Assembly: GCF_900102185.1 (NCBI RefSeq)
Contig: NZ_LT629690.1
Location: forward strand, 62,001 to 126,000
DNA: 64,000 nucleotides
Origin: Terriglobus roseus
GTDB lineage: Bacteria > Acidobacteriota > Terriglobia > Terriglobales > Acidobacteriaceae
Reading direction: 5' to 3'
The translations under genes and the position numbers were made by a program. Under the pieces are notes generated by a model, which was given only the letters and a program-made list of their open reading frames with translations, ran no database searches and was not told where the DNA came from. Below are positions 35,567-44,852 of the stretch, piece by piece. Within the stretch, counting starts at the first letter, position 1. Every line of letters begins with the position of its first letter.

Positions 35567-37183
35567 ATGAGTCTTGAGTGTTACCCGATCACCGTTCTTC
35601 CGCACCTGTCGCGGCTCTTCGTGGATTACACGGAGCTGCGTACGGCTGCGCCGGATGCCCCGGTGCGCCGTTTTTATGCGGCCAGCCCATTTGATGACCG
35701 TTGGATGCAGGGGCGGTCTGGACGTCTGCAACCGGAACGCAATGTTCTGGTGGATGCGCTGACGGAACAGGCCAAGGGGTTTGGTTGTAGTGACACAACG
35801 TTTGAAAATCTCGAAAAACTTCGTAACGGCGCAAGGGTGGTTGTCACCGGCCAGCAGGTAGGTCTGCTTGGCGGCCCGCTGCTCACGTTGATGAAGGCCG
35901 CCACGGCGATTCGCAAGGCTCAGGTTGCCAGCGAGCGTGGTGTGCCGCATGTGCCCATCTTCTGGATGGCCACCGAAGATCATGATCTGGACGAAGTGAA
36001 CCAAGTTTCGCTGCTGGCAAGGCACAGTGTAGAGACATTGCATTCCACCTTCCCACAGCATCGCCAGCAGCCGGTGGGTGACCTGGTGCTGGGGCCTCAG
36101 ATTGAGGCTGTGCTGGAGAAGGCGGAAGAACTGCTCGCCTATGCTCCCATCACAGAACTTTTGCGCAGCAGCTATACGCCGCAGGACACGTTGGCTTCCG
36201 CGTTCGCCAAATTCATCGCAGGCGTCTTTGCAGAGTTTGGTCTGATCGTTATTGACGCCAGTACCCGCGCGTTCCATCAGATGGGTGCGCCAGTAATGCG
36301 TGCGGCGATTGAAGATGCGGATGCACTTCACGCTGCCGTGGTGCAGCGCAATCACGATCTGGCGGCTGCGGGTTATGGCGCGCAGGTGCTGGTGCATGAC
36401 GACAGCACGCTGTTATTCGTTGTTGGTGAAGATGGCAACCGCGTTGCCCTGAAGCGCGCTGCGGGAAGCAATGAGTGGAAGGCCGGATCGCGTGTTTATA
36501 CCGCGGAAGAACTGCTGGCCATCCTGGATGCCGAGCCGGAACGTATCAGCCCAAATGCTTTGCTGCGACCAGTGTTTCAGGATGCGATTCTGCCTACGTC
36601 GGCTTACATCGGTGGCCCTGCGGAGATTGCCTATTTCGCGCAGTTGCAGCCTCTTTACAGCGCGATTCTTGGCGTACCGACACCGATCCTGCCGCGTCTT
36701 TCCGGAACACTCGTCACCGCGCCCATTCGAACCGTGATGGATCAGCATGAGGTTGCGTTCCGTGATGCGTTGACCACGGCCGATGCGCTCTCGCAACGGT
36801 TGGCGGCACGGGCGATGCCCATTGAAGGCAAACGCAAGATCGCCGGTGCGGGCAATGCTCTGGATGCCGAGTTGAAGGAAGTGGAGCAGTGGATGAGCGC
36901 CATGGACAGCAACTTGGGCCATAGTGCTTCCATTGCAGCGAACAAGATGCGTTACCAGATGAACCGTTTGCGGCGACTGGCTGCGAACTGGCAACTGGAG
37001 CGCGAGACCTTCCTGCGCAAACATGCTGAGGCGATGACGCTGAACCTTCATCCGAACGGGCATGTGCAGGAGCGTCTGCTGGCGGGCGTGCAGTTCCTTG
37101 CTGTGAGCTCGGTGGACTTGGCTCGGATGCTCGTGGAAAACGCTGAGCAGGATTGTCCCGGCCACCGCGTCTTCGACATCTAA
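35567..37183 (+). CDS. bshC: Bacillithiol biosynthesis cysteine-adding enzyme
   Basis: BshC links cysteine to glucosaminyl-malate in the last step of bacillithiol synthesis. The 538-residue length is normal. Characteristic stretches are ARVVVTGQQVGLLGGPLLTLMKAATAIR (nucleotide-binding loop region), HVPIFWMATEDHDLDEVNQV and FQDAILPTSAYIGGPAEIAYFAQL, and the ILPRLSGTLVTAP region. bshA and bshB are not in the window. The gene is known from several Acidobacteriota, Bacteroidota and Deinococcota. It starts on a clear ATG, divergent to the Nudix gene. Confidence 0.94.
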   Translation: MSLECYPITVLPHLSRLFVDYTELRTAAPDAPVRRFYAASPFDDRWMQGRSGRLQPERNVLVDALTEQAKGFGCSDTTFENLEKLRNGARVVVTGQQVGLLGGPLLTLMKAATAIRKAQVASERGVPHVPIFWMATEDHDLDEVNQVSLLARHSVETLHSTFPQHRQQPVGDLVLGPQIEAVLEKAEELLAYAPITELLRSSYTPQDTLASAFAKFIAGVFAEFGLIVIDASTRAFHQMGAPVMRAAIEDADALHAAVVQRNHDLAAAGYGAQVLVHDDSTLLFVVGEDGNRVALKRAAGSNEWKAGSRVYTAEELLAILDAEPERISPNALLRPVFQDAILPTSAYIGGPAEIAYFAQLQPLYSAILGVPTPILPRLSGTLVTAPIRTVMDQHEVAFRDALTTADALSQRLAARAMPIEGKRKIAGAGNALDAELKEVEQWMSAMDSNLGHSASIAANKMRYQMNRLRRLAANWQLERETFLRKHAEAMTLNLHPNGHVQERLLAGVQFLAVSSVDLARMLVENAEQDCPGHRVFDI

Positions 37184-37220
37184 GCCGCCGCCCACGCAGA
37201 GGGCGTAGAATCCTCTGCGT

Positions 37221-37538
37221 ATGGCGAAGAAGCAGACGAAGGAAATCGGATTTGAAGTGATGTGTCCGGACTGTGGCGCGATGCTGCGCATTGATCCCGT
37301 GACGCAGACCATCATTGCTCACACCCCCGCCCCGCGAAAGCGCACGTTTGAAGATCTGGGCTCGGCCGCAAAGGCTGCGCGCGAGAATGATGCGCGTCGC
37401 GACAACATCTTTGCGCAGTCCGTGGAAGCGCAGAAGAATCGCGACAGCATCCTGAATGCAAAGTTTGAAGAGGCTTTCCGCAAGGCGAAAGAGACGCCGG
37501 ATACGGGCAAGCCCTTCCGTGAGTTTGATCTGGATTAG
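37221..37538 (+). CDS. Small charged protein with a single CxxC motif
   Basis: A 105-residue soluble protein, Lys-rich with Asp/Glu/Arg-rich helices. Near the N-terminus is one CPDCGAML knuckle followed by RIDPVTQTIIAH, like half of a zinc ribbon; no second Cys pair is found, so zinc could be bound only by a dimer. The C-terminal half (LGSAAKAARENDARRDNIFAQ, AKFEEAFRKAKET) is helical. I recognise no family. It follows bshC by 37 bases and precedes the GH28 gene by 26, so it could share the bshC transcript, although a redox link to bacillithiol is speculation. Confidence 0.7.
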   Translation: MAKKQTKEIGFEVMCPDCGAMLRIDPVTQTIIAHTPAPRKRTFEDLGSAAKAARENDARRDNIFAQSVEAQKNRDSILNAKFEEAFRKAKETPDTGKPFREFDLD

Positions 37539-37564
37539 TTCAGCAAAATAGGGAACAGGTTGCG

Positions 37565-38971
37565 ATGGTTAGGAAAGTAAACTTCTTGCTTCGCGGCCTG
37601 TTGCCGCTGGCGCTGCTTGTATCCGCTTCACTGCATGCGGCCACGCTTCGCGTGAACGATTTCGGTGCAAAGGGCGACGGCGCTGGGGATGATACAAAGG
37701 CCATTCAACGCGCGCTGGATAAGGCCGCAGGGCATAACGATACGGTGACGTTTGCTCCGGGCACGTATCGCATAGGCTCCATCTTTGTGAAGAACAACAC
37801 GCACCTTGATATCCCTAAGGGCGTTACGCTAATCGGCATTCAATCGCTGAGTGCGTATCCACAGATGCCAACGCGTGTCGCGGGCATTGAAATGACATGG
37901 CCTGCCGCGCTGGTGAATGTCTACAAGCAGCAACACGTGCAGATCAGTGGCGAAGGCACCATCGATGGCGACGGCAGCTACTGGTGGAAAAGCTACTGGG
38001 ACCTGCGTGCCACGTATGAGCCAAAGGGATTGCGCTGGGCCAGCGATTACGATGCGAAACGGCCACGCCTGATCCAGGTGTTTGACTCGTCAGACGTGAA
38101 GCTGGGTGGCGGTTTGCAACTGCATCGCTCAGGCTTCTGGACGGTGCACATCTGCTACTCGCATGATGTCACGGTGGATGGTGTGGCCATCCGCAACAAC
38201 ATCGGCGGCAAAGGACCTTCGACGGATGGCATTGATATCGATAGCTCGCATGACATCCTGGTGCAACACGCCGACATTGATGTGAATGATGATGCACTGT
38301 GCCTGAAGGCTGGCCGCGACAGCGATGGTCTGCGTGTGAACCGGCCCACGTATAACGTGGTGATTCGCGATTCAGTGATTCGCTCTGGTGCTGCCGCGGT
38401 GACGTTCGGTAGCGAGACATCCGGCGGCTTCCGCAACGTGGAAGCCTACAACCTGACCGCAGAGAAGAACGTAAGCAATGGCGTACTGATTAAGAGCGCA
38501 CGCGTGCGTGGCGGCTTCGGTGAAAACCTGCGTGTGCATGACCTTCATCTCGATGGTGTGAAGACGCCGATAAAGGTGACGCTGAACTGGAATCCCGCAT
38601 ACAGCTACGCCACATTGCCGAAGGACGCCGACCCAAAGGCCGTACCGCCGTACTGGATTCCGTTAACAACGCCTGTGCCGCCGGAGAAGGGTCTGCCGCA
38701 CTTTCACGATGTCCACATCTGGAACATCGACGCGAAGAACGCGACCACTGCGATCGACATGTCCGCCTATCCAAACACAACGCTGGATAACTTCGTGATC
38801 GATCATGTGACAATTGCCGCGAAGTCTGCAGGAAGCATTACGAACACACGCAATATAAAACTGAACGACATTCAGTTGAAGATTGAGGATGGTAGTGTGC
38901 TGAAATTCGCGGACAACGCAGAGCTTCAAGGGCAGGACAAGGTGCAATACGGCATCACGCTGAAGCAATAG
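37565..38971 (+). CDS. Secreted glycoside hydrolase family 28 (polygalacturonase-like)
   Basis: A 468-residue exported right-handed parallel beta-helix, likely acting on pectin. A signal peptide (FLLRGLLPLALLVSASLHA) is followed by the family's LRVNDFGAKGDGAGDDTKAIQRAL lead. The core has STDGIDIDSSHDILVQHADIDVNDDALCLKAG, in which the Asp residues of the NTDGxD and DD motifs are catalytic. The usual GHGxSIGS is replaced by TFGSETSGG, common in bacterial members. Convergent with the DUF59 gene, ending four bases before it. Confidence 0.92.
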   Translation: MVRKVNFLLRGLLPLALLVSASLHAATLRVNDFGAKGDGAGDDTKAIQRALDKAAGHNDTVTFAPGTYRIGSIFVKNNTHLDIPKGVTLIGIQSLSAYPQMPTRVAGIEMTWPAALVNVYKQQHVQISGEGTIDGDGSYWWKSYWDLRATYEPKGLRWASDYDAKRPRLIQVFDSSDVKLGGGLQLHRSGFWTVHICYSHDVTVDGVAIRNNIGGKGPSTDGIDIDSSHDILVQHADIDVNDDALCLKAGRDSDGLRVNRPTYNVVIRDSVIRSGAAAVTFGSETSGGFRNVEAYNLTAEKNVSNGVLIKSARVRGGFGENLRVHDLHLDGVKTPIKVTLNWNPAYSYATLPKDADPKAVPPYWIPLTTPVPPEKGLPHFHDVHIWNIDAKNATTAIDMSAYPNTTLDNFVIDHVTIAAKSAGSITNTRNIKLNDIQLKIEDGSVLKFADNAELQGQDKVQYGITLKQ

Positions 38972-38975
38972 ATCG

Positions 38976-39341
38976 CTACAGCGTGATGCGGACGAGACCT
39001 TGTTTTGCAGGACGATCAAGGCCAAGCTGCTGGCGCGCCGCAGGCGTCATACGTTCAGCGGACCAAGCAGGTTCCCACACAACTTCGACCGTAGAGCGAC
39101 TGACTTCACGCATGCCGGCAAGGCGGTTGTGGATCTGGCCTAGCATCAAGGCTTCGCGTTCATCATTCGGAGCACGCATCGTTAAGTCGATGTGGACGAA
39201 GTAGCGCGGCTCATAGCCGGGAGCCTCTTCGTCGCGCGTGATCTGGATCCCGTAAACGAGGCCGAGATCGACGATGTTCACCTGCAACTCGGTGTCAAAA
39301 CAGACACGGAGTGCCTCGCGAACATCGTCTTCGGTAAGCAT
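38976..39341 (-). CDS. DUF59/MIP18-family protein, iron-sulphur assembly-related
   Basis: A 121-residue protein of the family used in Fe-S maturation (SufT, PaaD, MIP18). It has DTELQVNIVDLGLVYGIQI, the family's core. The place usually holding the conserved Cys (TLTSPGCP) reads DLTMRAPNDE here, so the Cys is absent; the C-terminal half with VVWEPAWSAERMTPAARQQLG is family-like. ATG 39341 is preferred, lying four bases past the ispA stop, so the pair is coupled. A TTG at 39362 would overlap ispA. Convergent with GH28. Confidence 0.82.
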   Translation of the reverse strand: MLTEDDVREALRVCFDTELQVNIVDLGLVYGIQITRDEEAPGYEPRYFVHIDLTMRAPNDEREALMLGQIHNRLAGMREVSRSTVEVVWEPAWSAERMTPAARQQLGLDRPAKQGLVRITL

Positions 39342-39345
39342 GGGA

Positions 39346-40257
39346 TTAGTGTGTGCGCTCAACCAGAGCGCGGGCCACGGCCTTCAGACGTTCAGCATGT
39401 GCACCAAAGCGATCAAGCTCTGCAAGCGCATCGCGCAGCAGTTCTGCAGCGGTGGCGCGGCTGCTCTCAATGCCGAACACAGCGGGCCAGGTGGCCTTGT
39501 CGGTTGCTGTGTCCTTGCCTGCGGTCTTGCCCAGCTCTTCGCTGCTCTGGGTCATGTCAAGTACGTCATCAACAATCTGAAATGCAAGTCCGGCCTTCTG
39601 TCCGAAACGACGAAGACTGGCGACTTCGTCCGCAGAAGCGCCGCCGATCAGTCCACCGGCAACGATGGAGACGGTGATGAGCGCACCGGTCTTGGACCGA
39701 TGAATGGCTTCCACACGCTCGGCGGTGGGCTTGGTGCCTTCGCCTTCAATGTCCCACACTTGGCCGCCGATCATGCCGGGAGCCAGACCGTCGTAGCCCA
39801 CGCCGGTGCCTGTGGCGATGGCGATTTCCTTCACGATTTCAATCTTCGCGAGCGCATCACCGGGAAGCTTGGCGAGTGTCTCGTAAGCCAGCGTCTGCAG
39901 CGCGTCGCCTGCGAGGATAGCCATGGCCTCGCCATAGACCACGTGGCAGGTGGGCTTTCCGCGACGCAGATCATCGTTATCCAGCGCGGGCAGATCATCG
40001 TGGATGAGCGAATAAGTGTGCAGCATTTCAACGGCTGCACCAACGTCGGCCGCGCCATCCGGCAGCGTGCCTTTGATCATGCGCGCGGATTCCAGCGCCA
40101 GCAACGGGCGCAGGCGCTTGCCGCCCGCGAAAACGCTGTGGCGCATGGCGCGATGGATGTTGTGCGGCTGCACATCCGGGCCGGGCAGCAGGCGTTCTAA
40201 CGCTGCGTCGGTCTGGGCCAGGCCTTCCTGAACGAGTTGCGAAAAATCTACAGACAT
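39346..40257 (-). CDS. ispA: Polyprenyl diphosphate synthase (farnesyl/geranylgeranyl type)
   Basis: Head-to-tail prenyltransferase (303 residues) that condenses IPP with allylic diphosphates. The first aspartate-rich motif is LIHDDLPALDNDDLRRGKPT and the second FQIVDDVLDMTQSSEELGKTAGKD, both typical of FPP synthase. It works with Dxr (47316-48488) and UppS (51478-52371) in the isoprenoid and lipid-carrier path. Start ATG 40257; it is followed directly by the DUF59 gene. Product chain length is inferred, not proven. Confidence 0.93.
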   Translation of the reverse strand: MSVDFSQLVQEGLAQTDAALERLLPGPDVQPHNIHRAMRHSVFAGGKRLRPLLALESARMIKGTLPDGAADVGAAVEMLHTYSLIHDDLPALDNDDLRRGKPTCHVVYGEAMAILAGDALQTLAYETLAKLPGDALAKIEIVKEIAIATGTGVGYDGLAPGMIGGQVWDIEGEGTKPTAERVEAIHRSKTGALITVSIVAGGLIGGASADEVASLRRFGQKAGLAFQIVDDVLDMTQSSEELGKTAGKDTATDKATWPAVFGIESSRATAAELLRDALAELDRFGAHAERLKAVARALVERTH

Positions 40258-40282
40258 GTGTGGGTGAGCGATCTCTTTGATT

Positions 40283-42103
40283 CTACCGGAGAAGGCTGCT
40301 GTGCGAAGATTCTTCGCGCTTTGCCGCGATGATAAGGAAACCTAACCCAAGCAAAGACAGCGCGCCGCCCGCCCACTGATCCCACGGCTTGCGATAGCGC
40401 GCTTCAACACGATGCTTCCCGACGCTGTTCAGAGGCACAGCCAGAAGTCCGTCCGGACGCTGAGGCAAAGCGCTTTGCTCCACACCATCCAGCACCACAT
40501 GCCACCCGTAAAAAGGGCGCAGGCGAACGATCAACACATCGTCGGCGTGGGTGGCATGTGCAGTGAAGATCAGGTCGTCCGAATGCGGAATCTGCTCGGC
40601 AGGCAGCGGTGTTCCTTTCGGAAACGAACCGTTACCGCTGGCAGGTTGATTACGCACATCCTGTGCGATCCATGCCGCGGGAAGTTTGATCTTTAACACA
40701 TCGTTGTCGTCATGCGTGGGAGTGTATTCGTCCGTCTGCTCGAAGCCGTCGCCACGATGAAAGAACGTCCATTGCGGCGCAAGACCTTCTTCGTCATCGC
40801 AACCCTGACGGAAGATGGGATTGGCAAGTCCGTACGCAGCGACGAGCGTCAGCACCAACCCCGCCACGATCCACGTCGTATTGGTCTTCTGTGTAACTGC
40901 GTGGGATGCGGTGATGCGTTTCACCATCAACATCACCACCGTCACAGAAACCGCACCCTGCATAGCAAGAAAACGCCATGGAAATTGCAAAAAGTTCAGT
41001 TGCGGTGCGTGATGCCACACCGGACCAGAGACCGGCGTTTGCAACACAAGAACGATGACGCTGTAGATCATCAACAGAGGCACAACGATGCGCCACGCAT
41101 TGTGTTGTTGCAGGGACGCATCGCGGTCATGCATGCCAGCGAATGCCCGCACCTGTTTGCGCTGCAACAGCAAAGCCACGCCACCACACACTAGCGCCGC
41201 GGCCACCAGCACCAACGCAATGGTGGACGAATGGAGCAGCACACCATTGTGAAACTCGTCCTTCGAGTATGCGAAAAGATAGTTCGCCTCGGGGCTTGCA
41301 GCGGGAGTCAACGCCGCATTCAGCGTGATGAATTTGCGTTCAACTGCAAAAGGGAAGAGGTAAAACGCATCCAGCAGAACGCCCAACAGAAATCCCGCGG
41401 TCACGCGGCCGAAGTAGGGCCATGCCGCATTGCGGTCTTTGCGCAGAAGGTAAAGCCAGCGCATGCCGCCGATGAGCAGCATCGTGTAACAGCCCACAAC
41501 CGCAGCGGGCGCATTGCTGATCCACAGCAGTGCGATGGCCACAGCAATGCGCCATGCCGTTACACGCTCGCGAAGCAGCCCGATCAGCAGCAGCGGCATC
41601 CACGCGGCAGCCATCAATTCTGCATAAGCAGTGCGCTCGTAAGCGCAGAACAGCATGTACGGGTTCACCAGATAAAGGCAGCCGCCTAGGACGGCGAGGC
41701 CTGGCGACACCCATCGCCGCAGCAGGCGATGCATGCTCACGCCACAGAGGAACAAGATGAGCGCGGTAAAGCTGAAGACGATGCCGCTCCACGGCAGCAG
41801 TAATGTCAGCAACGCGCCGGTCATCCATGACAGTGGTGGATAAAAGAGCAGGCGTGGTTCGCCGGCGTCCCATGCGGCGTGGAAGGCCCATACGGGCTTC
41901 ACAATGCCGCCCTTCCACTGCGTGCTGGCTTCCATCCAACTGCGCAGGTGAAAGTCGAAGTCGTGGCCGCAGGAGTAGCCGCGTGTCAGCAAAGGAAGGG
42001 AAGCCAGTACGGCGGCAATCGCCAGCACAATCCACGCAAGCACGTCCGCTCGCGTGACGAAGTGCTGGGGCCCTTTCGTCTGCGTTTTCGCTCTATCCAA
42101 CAT
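40283..42103 (-). CDS. Large polytopic membrane protein, GT-C-like
   Basis: A roughly 606-residue protein with about ten transmembrane helices and a large C-terminal soluble part. It begins with the sequence YSCGHDFDFHLRSWMEASTQW after the first helix. An Asp-rich loop here is typical of GT-C fold glycosyltransferases and of the 'PTPS-related' bacterial membrane family. It has a periplasmic beta-rich C-terminal domain (DVLIVRLRPFYGWHVVLDGVE) before a last helix near the C-terminus. Start is either ATG 42103 or an upstream TTG (42151). It is encoded upstream of ispA by 25 bases. Substrate unknown; perhaps polyprenyl-linked sugar transfer. Confidence 0.7.
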   Translation of the reverse strand: MLDRAKTQTKGPQHFVTRADVLAWIVLAIAAVLASLPLLTRGYSCGHDFDFHLRSWMEASTQWKGGIVKPVWAFHAAWDAGEPRLLFYPPLSWMTGALLTLLLPWSGIVFSFTALILFLCGVSMHRLLRRWVSPGLAVLGGCLYLVNPYMLFCAYERTAYAELMAAAWMPLLLIGLLRERVTAWRIAVAIALLWISNAPAAVVGCYTMLLIGGMRWLYLLRKDRNAAWPYFGRVTAGFLLGVLLDAFYLFPFAVERKFITLNAALTPAASPEANYLFAYSKDEFHNGVLLHSSTIALVLVAAALVCGGVALLLQRKQVRAFAGMHDRDASLQQHNAWRIVVPLLMIYSVIVLVLQTPVSGPVWHHAPQLNFLQFPWRFLAMQGAVSVTVVMLMVKRITASHAVTQKTNTTWIVAGLVLTLVAAYGLANPIFRQGCDDEEGLAPQWTFFHRGDGFEQTDEYTPTHDDNDVLKIKLPAAWIAQDVRNQPASGNGSFPKGTPLPAEQIPHSDDLIFTAHATHADDVLIVRLRPFYGWHVVLDGVEQSALPQRPDGLLAVPLNSVGKHRVEARYRKPWDQWAGGALSLLGLGFLIIAAKREESSHSSLLR

Positions 42104-42255
42104 GGTGATCTTTACGAGTCTAGCTTCGTAGAAAGAGTTTGTTCCGGCCAATCGGGATTTTCGTGTGGCTTCCAGATTCCGTGTTCATGGAACAACCCGG
42201 ATATCTCTACCTGACCCCATTCATAAAGTGGCGTTGCGGATGGCACACTAGAAGG

Positions 42256-43854
42256 GTGAATCTTCATGTCCTGCAATCGCTCCTGCTGGGGCTGCTGATT
42301 GCGATTGCACTGATCGCAGGAGTGGCACGGCGGCTTTCTGTCTCTTATCCCATCGTGCTGGTGATGGCGGGACTGCTTGCGTCGTTCCTGCCGGTCGTTC
42401 CGGATATCCCGTTGTCGCCCAGCCTGGTGTTTCTGGTCTTCCTGCCGCCACTGCTGTTTGCGGCCGCATGGCAAACATCGTGGACAGAGTTCAAATACAA
42501 CATCATCTCCATCAGCTCGCTGGCCATTGGGCTGGTCTTCTTCACCGCTACCGGCGTAGCAATTGCAGCGCATTATTTTCTGCCAGAGTTTGACTGGCGA
42601 ATCGGATTCCTGCTGGGCGCAGTCGTCTCGCCCACGGACGCGGTCGCGGCAACATCGATTGCCCGCAAGATCGGCATGCCCAAACGCATTGTGGACATTC
42701 TGGAAGGCGAAAGCCTGCTGAACGACGCCACGGGCCTCCTCGCGCTGGAGTTCGGCGTGGACATGCTCCTGCGCGGTTCGGCACCCACGCTTTCAGAAGG
42801 GCTGCTCCGTCTGCTCTGGCTGTTTGCAGGCGGTGTGGGCGCGGGTTTGCTCTGCGGCAAGGTCGTTGTGTGGTTTGAGAGCTACATCGATGACGGCCCG
42901 GTTGAGATCGCCGTGTCCTTCATCGTGGCCTATGGTTCGTATCTGACGGGTGAAGCCGTGCATGCTTCTGGCGTAATTGCCGTGGTGGTGTGCGGCCTGT
43001 TCATGAGCCGCAAGAGCGCCACATTCTTTTCGCCGGGTGTGCGTCTGCAGATCACAGCGGTCTGGGATGCTGCAGAGTTCCTGCTGAATGGCATGGTCTT
43101 CCTGCTGCTGGGCATGCAGATTCAGCCCGTGCTGAACGGTATTCGCGGCCTCACTCACGTTCAGGCTGTTCTCTACGGTTTGAGCTTTGCGGCTGTCCTG
43201 ATTGCGTTGCGATTGCTATGGTGCTTCCCCATGGCTGGCATCACATATGGGCTGCGCCACCGCTTTCAACATCAGCCTGATCCAAAACCTTCAGCACGAA
43301 GCATCTTTGTGATTGGTTGGACAGGCATGCGCGGTGTTGTGGCTCTGGCCGCTGCAAACTCGTTGCCGTATCAACTGGCGGATGGGCGTCCCTTTCACCA
43401 GCGCAACATGATCATCTTCCTTACGTTCTGCGTCATCCTTGTGACGTTGGTGCTGCAAGGGCTTTCGCTACCGGCTCTGCTGCGCGTCCTGCGGCTGCAG
43501 AATCTTCCCACCAGCGAATGCGATGAAGGAGAGGCACGGCGCATCCTGATCCGCAGCGCGGTGGGCTATCTGACGACGGCACGCGAGAGTGATGATGTTT
43601 CGCTGCATCATGCCTACGACGACCTGCTGCATCAGTATGAGCATCGGCTTGAGTCCATTCAGGACTGCGGGCCCGGTGTTCCAGCGCAGGATCTTCACGC
43701 ACGTTCCATGCAGACGATTCTTGCGGAGACGTATCGCACAGAGCGGCAGGAGCTGATCGCACTCCGCGATCAGGGCCGTGTGGACGAGAGCGTCTATCGC
43801 ACGCTGGAACGCGAGCTGGATCTGGATGAAAGCCGCTTGCAGAGTTCCACGTAA
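42256..43854 (+). CDS. NhaP-type sodium/proton antiporter
   Basis: A CPA1-family antiporter of about 532 residues with about 12 transmembrane helices, exporting Na+ or K+ in exchange for protons. Landmarks are PIVLVMAGLLASFLP, FLPPLLFAAAW, LLGAVVSPTDAVAATSIARKIG (ion-binding Asp), ILEGESLLNDATGLLALEF and IGWTGMRGVVALAAA. The C-terminus is a roughly 120-residue hydrophilic regulatory tail. The frame opens at 42139, but the GTG at 42256 starts exactly where the family does; ATG 42187 is the alternative. It converges on the DHH gene (gap two bases). Confidence 0.9.
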   Translation: MNLHVLQSLLLGLLIAIALIAGVARRLSVSYPIVLVMAGLLASFLPVVPDIPLSPSLVFLVFLPPLLFAAAWQTSWTEFKYNIISISSLAIGLVFFTATGVAIAAHYFLPEFDWRIGFLLGAVVSPTDAVAATSIARKIGMPKRIVDILEGESLLNDATGLLALEFGVDMLLRGSAPTLSEGLLRLLWLFAGGVGAGLLCGKVVVWFESYIDDGPVEIAVSFIVAYGSYLTGEAVHASGVIAVVVCGLFMSRKSATFFSPGVRLQITAVWDAAEFLLNGMVFLLLGMQIQPVLNGIRGLTHVQAVLYGLSFAAVLIALRLLWCFPMAGITYGLRHRFQHQPDPKPSARSIFVIGWTGMRGVVALAAANSLPYQLADGRPFHQRNMIIFLTFCVILVTLVLQGLSLPALLRVLRLQNLPTSECDEGEARRILIRSAVGYLTTARESDDVSLHHAYDDLLHQYEHRLESIQDCGPGVPAQDLHARSMQTILAETYRTERQELIALRDQGRVDESVYRTLERELDLDESRLQSST

Positions 43855-43856
43855 GG

Positions 43857-44852
43857 CTAAAGTGGGTCAGTGGGCAGAATGTTGCGCTGATCCAGCGCTT
43901 TCAACTCTTCTGTGACTTCTGCAGCAATGCGACGTGCTTCATCCACGCGATCTACGGGAACGCTGATCGCGCCCACGCGTGGATGGCCGCCGCCACCATA
44001 GCGTTCGCAGATAGCTGCGATGTTCGCAAGCTTGTCCGCAGATACAGTGGTCCATGGATTGGTTCCGACTGAGATCTTCGTACGGAAGCTGGACTTCGAC
44101 AGTCCCACCACGTACACACCCTGCGGCAATAGGTAATACGGAATGAACTTGTTGTAGCCCTCGGTGGGCTGGTCCGTAATGTCGAAGGTGATCACGCCCT
44201 TGTCGCTGGCCGCGCGTGAACGCAGCAGCGTGATGTCGCGACGATGCTTCTCCAGCCGCGGCTGCACTTCTTCCTGCACAAAGTTTTCCTGCAACGTATC
44301 CACCAGCGGCTGCGATGTCAGCAAAGGAATCAGCCGCGGAATGAAGGTAGGATCGCTGGTGCCTTCAATCGCCATCATTAACTTCATAGCTGGCGCTGCG
44401 AGACCCACAGCGGCATCGGCCGACTCAAACTTTGCACCGTCGATGATGTCAGCCCACAGCAGCAGGTCTTCCAGGCCCTTCGTACTGAAGCCAAACTTCT
44501 CGCGCGCAATGTCTGCAATGAAACCCGTGCACGAGATGCGCGTGGGATCGAAGAACTTCTTGCCAGACTTGTCGTGCAGAAAATCTTCGTGATCCGCTTC
44601 CGTCAGAAACGCGCTCTGGTGATGATCGAACCACCACGTCAGCTTCGGTGAATCGTAATACTTGAAGTCCACGATGGCGTTTTCATCGCCGCTGAAGTCT
44701 GCAGGATCAAACTGCGCTCCGGCTTTGTGAGCAAGACCTTTGTAGCTGTACTCCGTTGCGGTGCCAATGCATTCGCGATGAAACTTGGTGAACAGCGACG
44801 CGGAGCATGCACCGTCAAAACAGTTGTTGTGATACAGCACGCGCAGGTTCAT
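43857..44852 (-). CDS. DHH-family phosphoesterase
   Basis: A 331-residue cytoplasmic DHH/DHHA1 protein, related to RecJ, oligoribonucleases and exopolyphosphatases. The metal-binding DHH sits in WWFDHHQSAF, with an earlier FDGACSAS. The C-terminal DHHA1 signature is RYGGGGHPRVGAI. Substrate is unknown: short oligonucleotides, pAp or cyclic dinucleotide products are all possible. Its ATG overlaps the panE stop by four bases, so it is coupled in the rseP-panE-DHH unit. Confidence 0.85.
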   Translation of the reverse strand: MNLRVLYHNNCFDGACSASLFTKFHRECIGTATEYSYKGLAHKAGAQFDPADFSGDENAIVDFKYYDSPKLTWWFDHHQSAFLTEADHEDFLHDKSGKKFFDPTRISCTGFIADIAREKFGFSTKGLEDLLLWADIIDGAKFESADAAVGLAAPAMKLMMAIEGTSDPTFIPRLIPLLTSQPLVDTLQENFVQEEVQPRLEKHRRDITLLRSRAASDKGVITFDITDQPTEGYNKFIPYYLLPQGVYVVGLSKSSFRTKISVGTNPWTTVSADKLANIAAICERYGGGGHPRVGAISVPVDRVDEARRIAAEVTEELKALDQRNILPTDPL

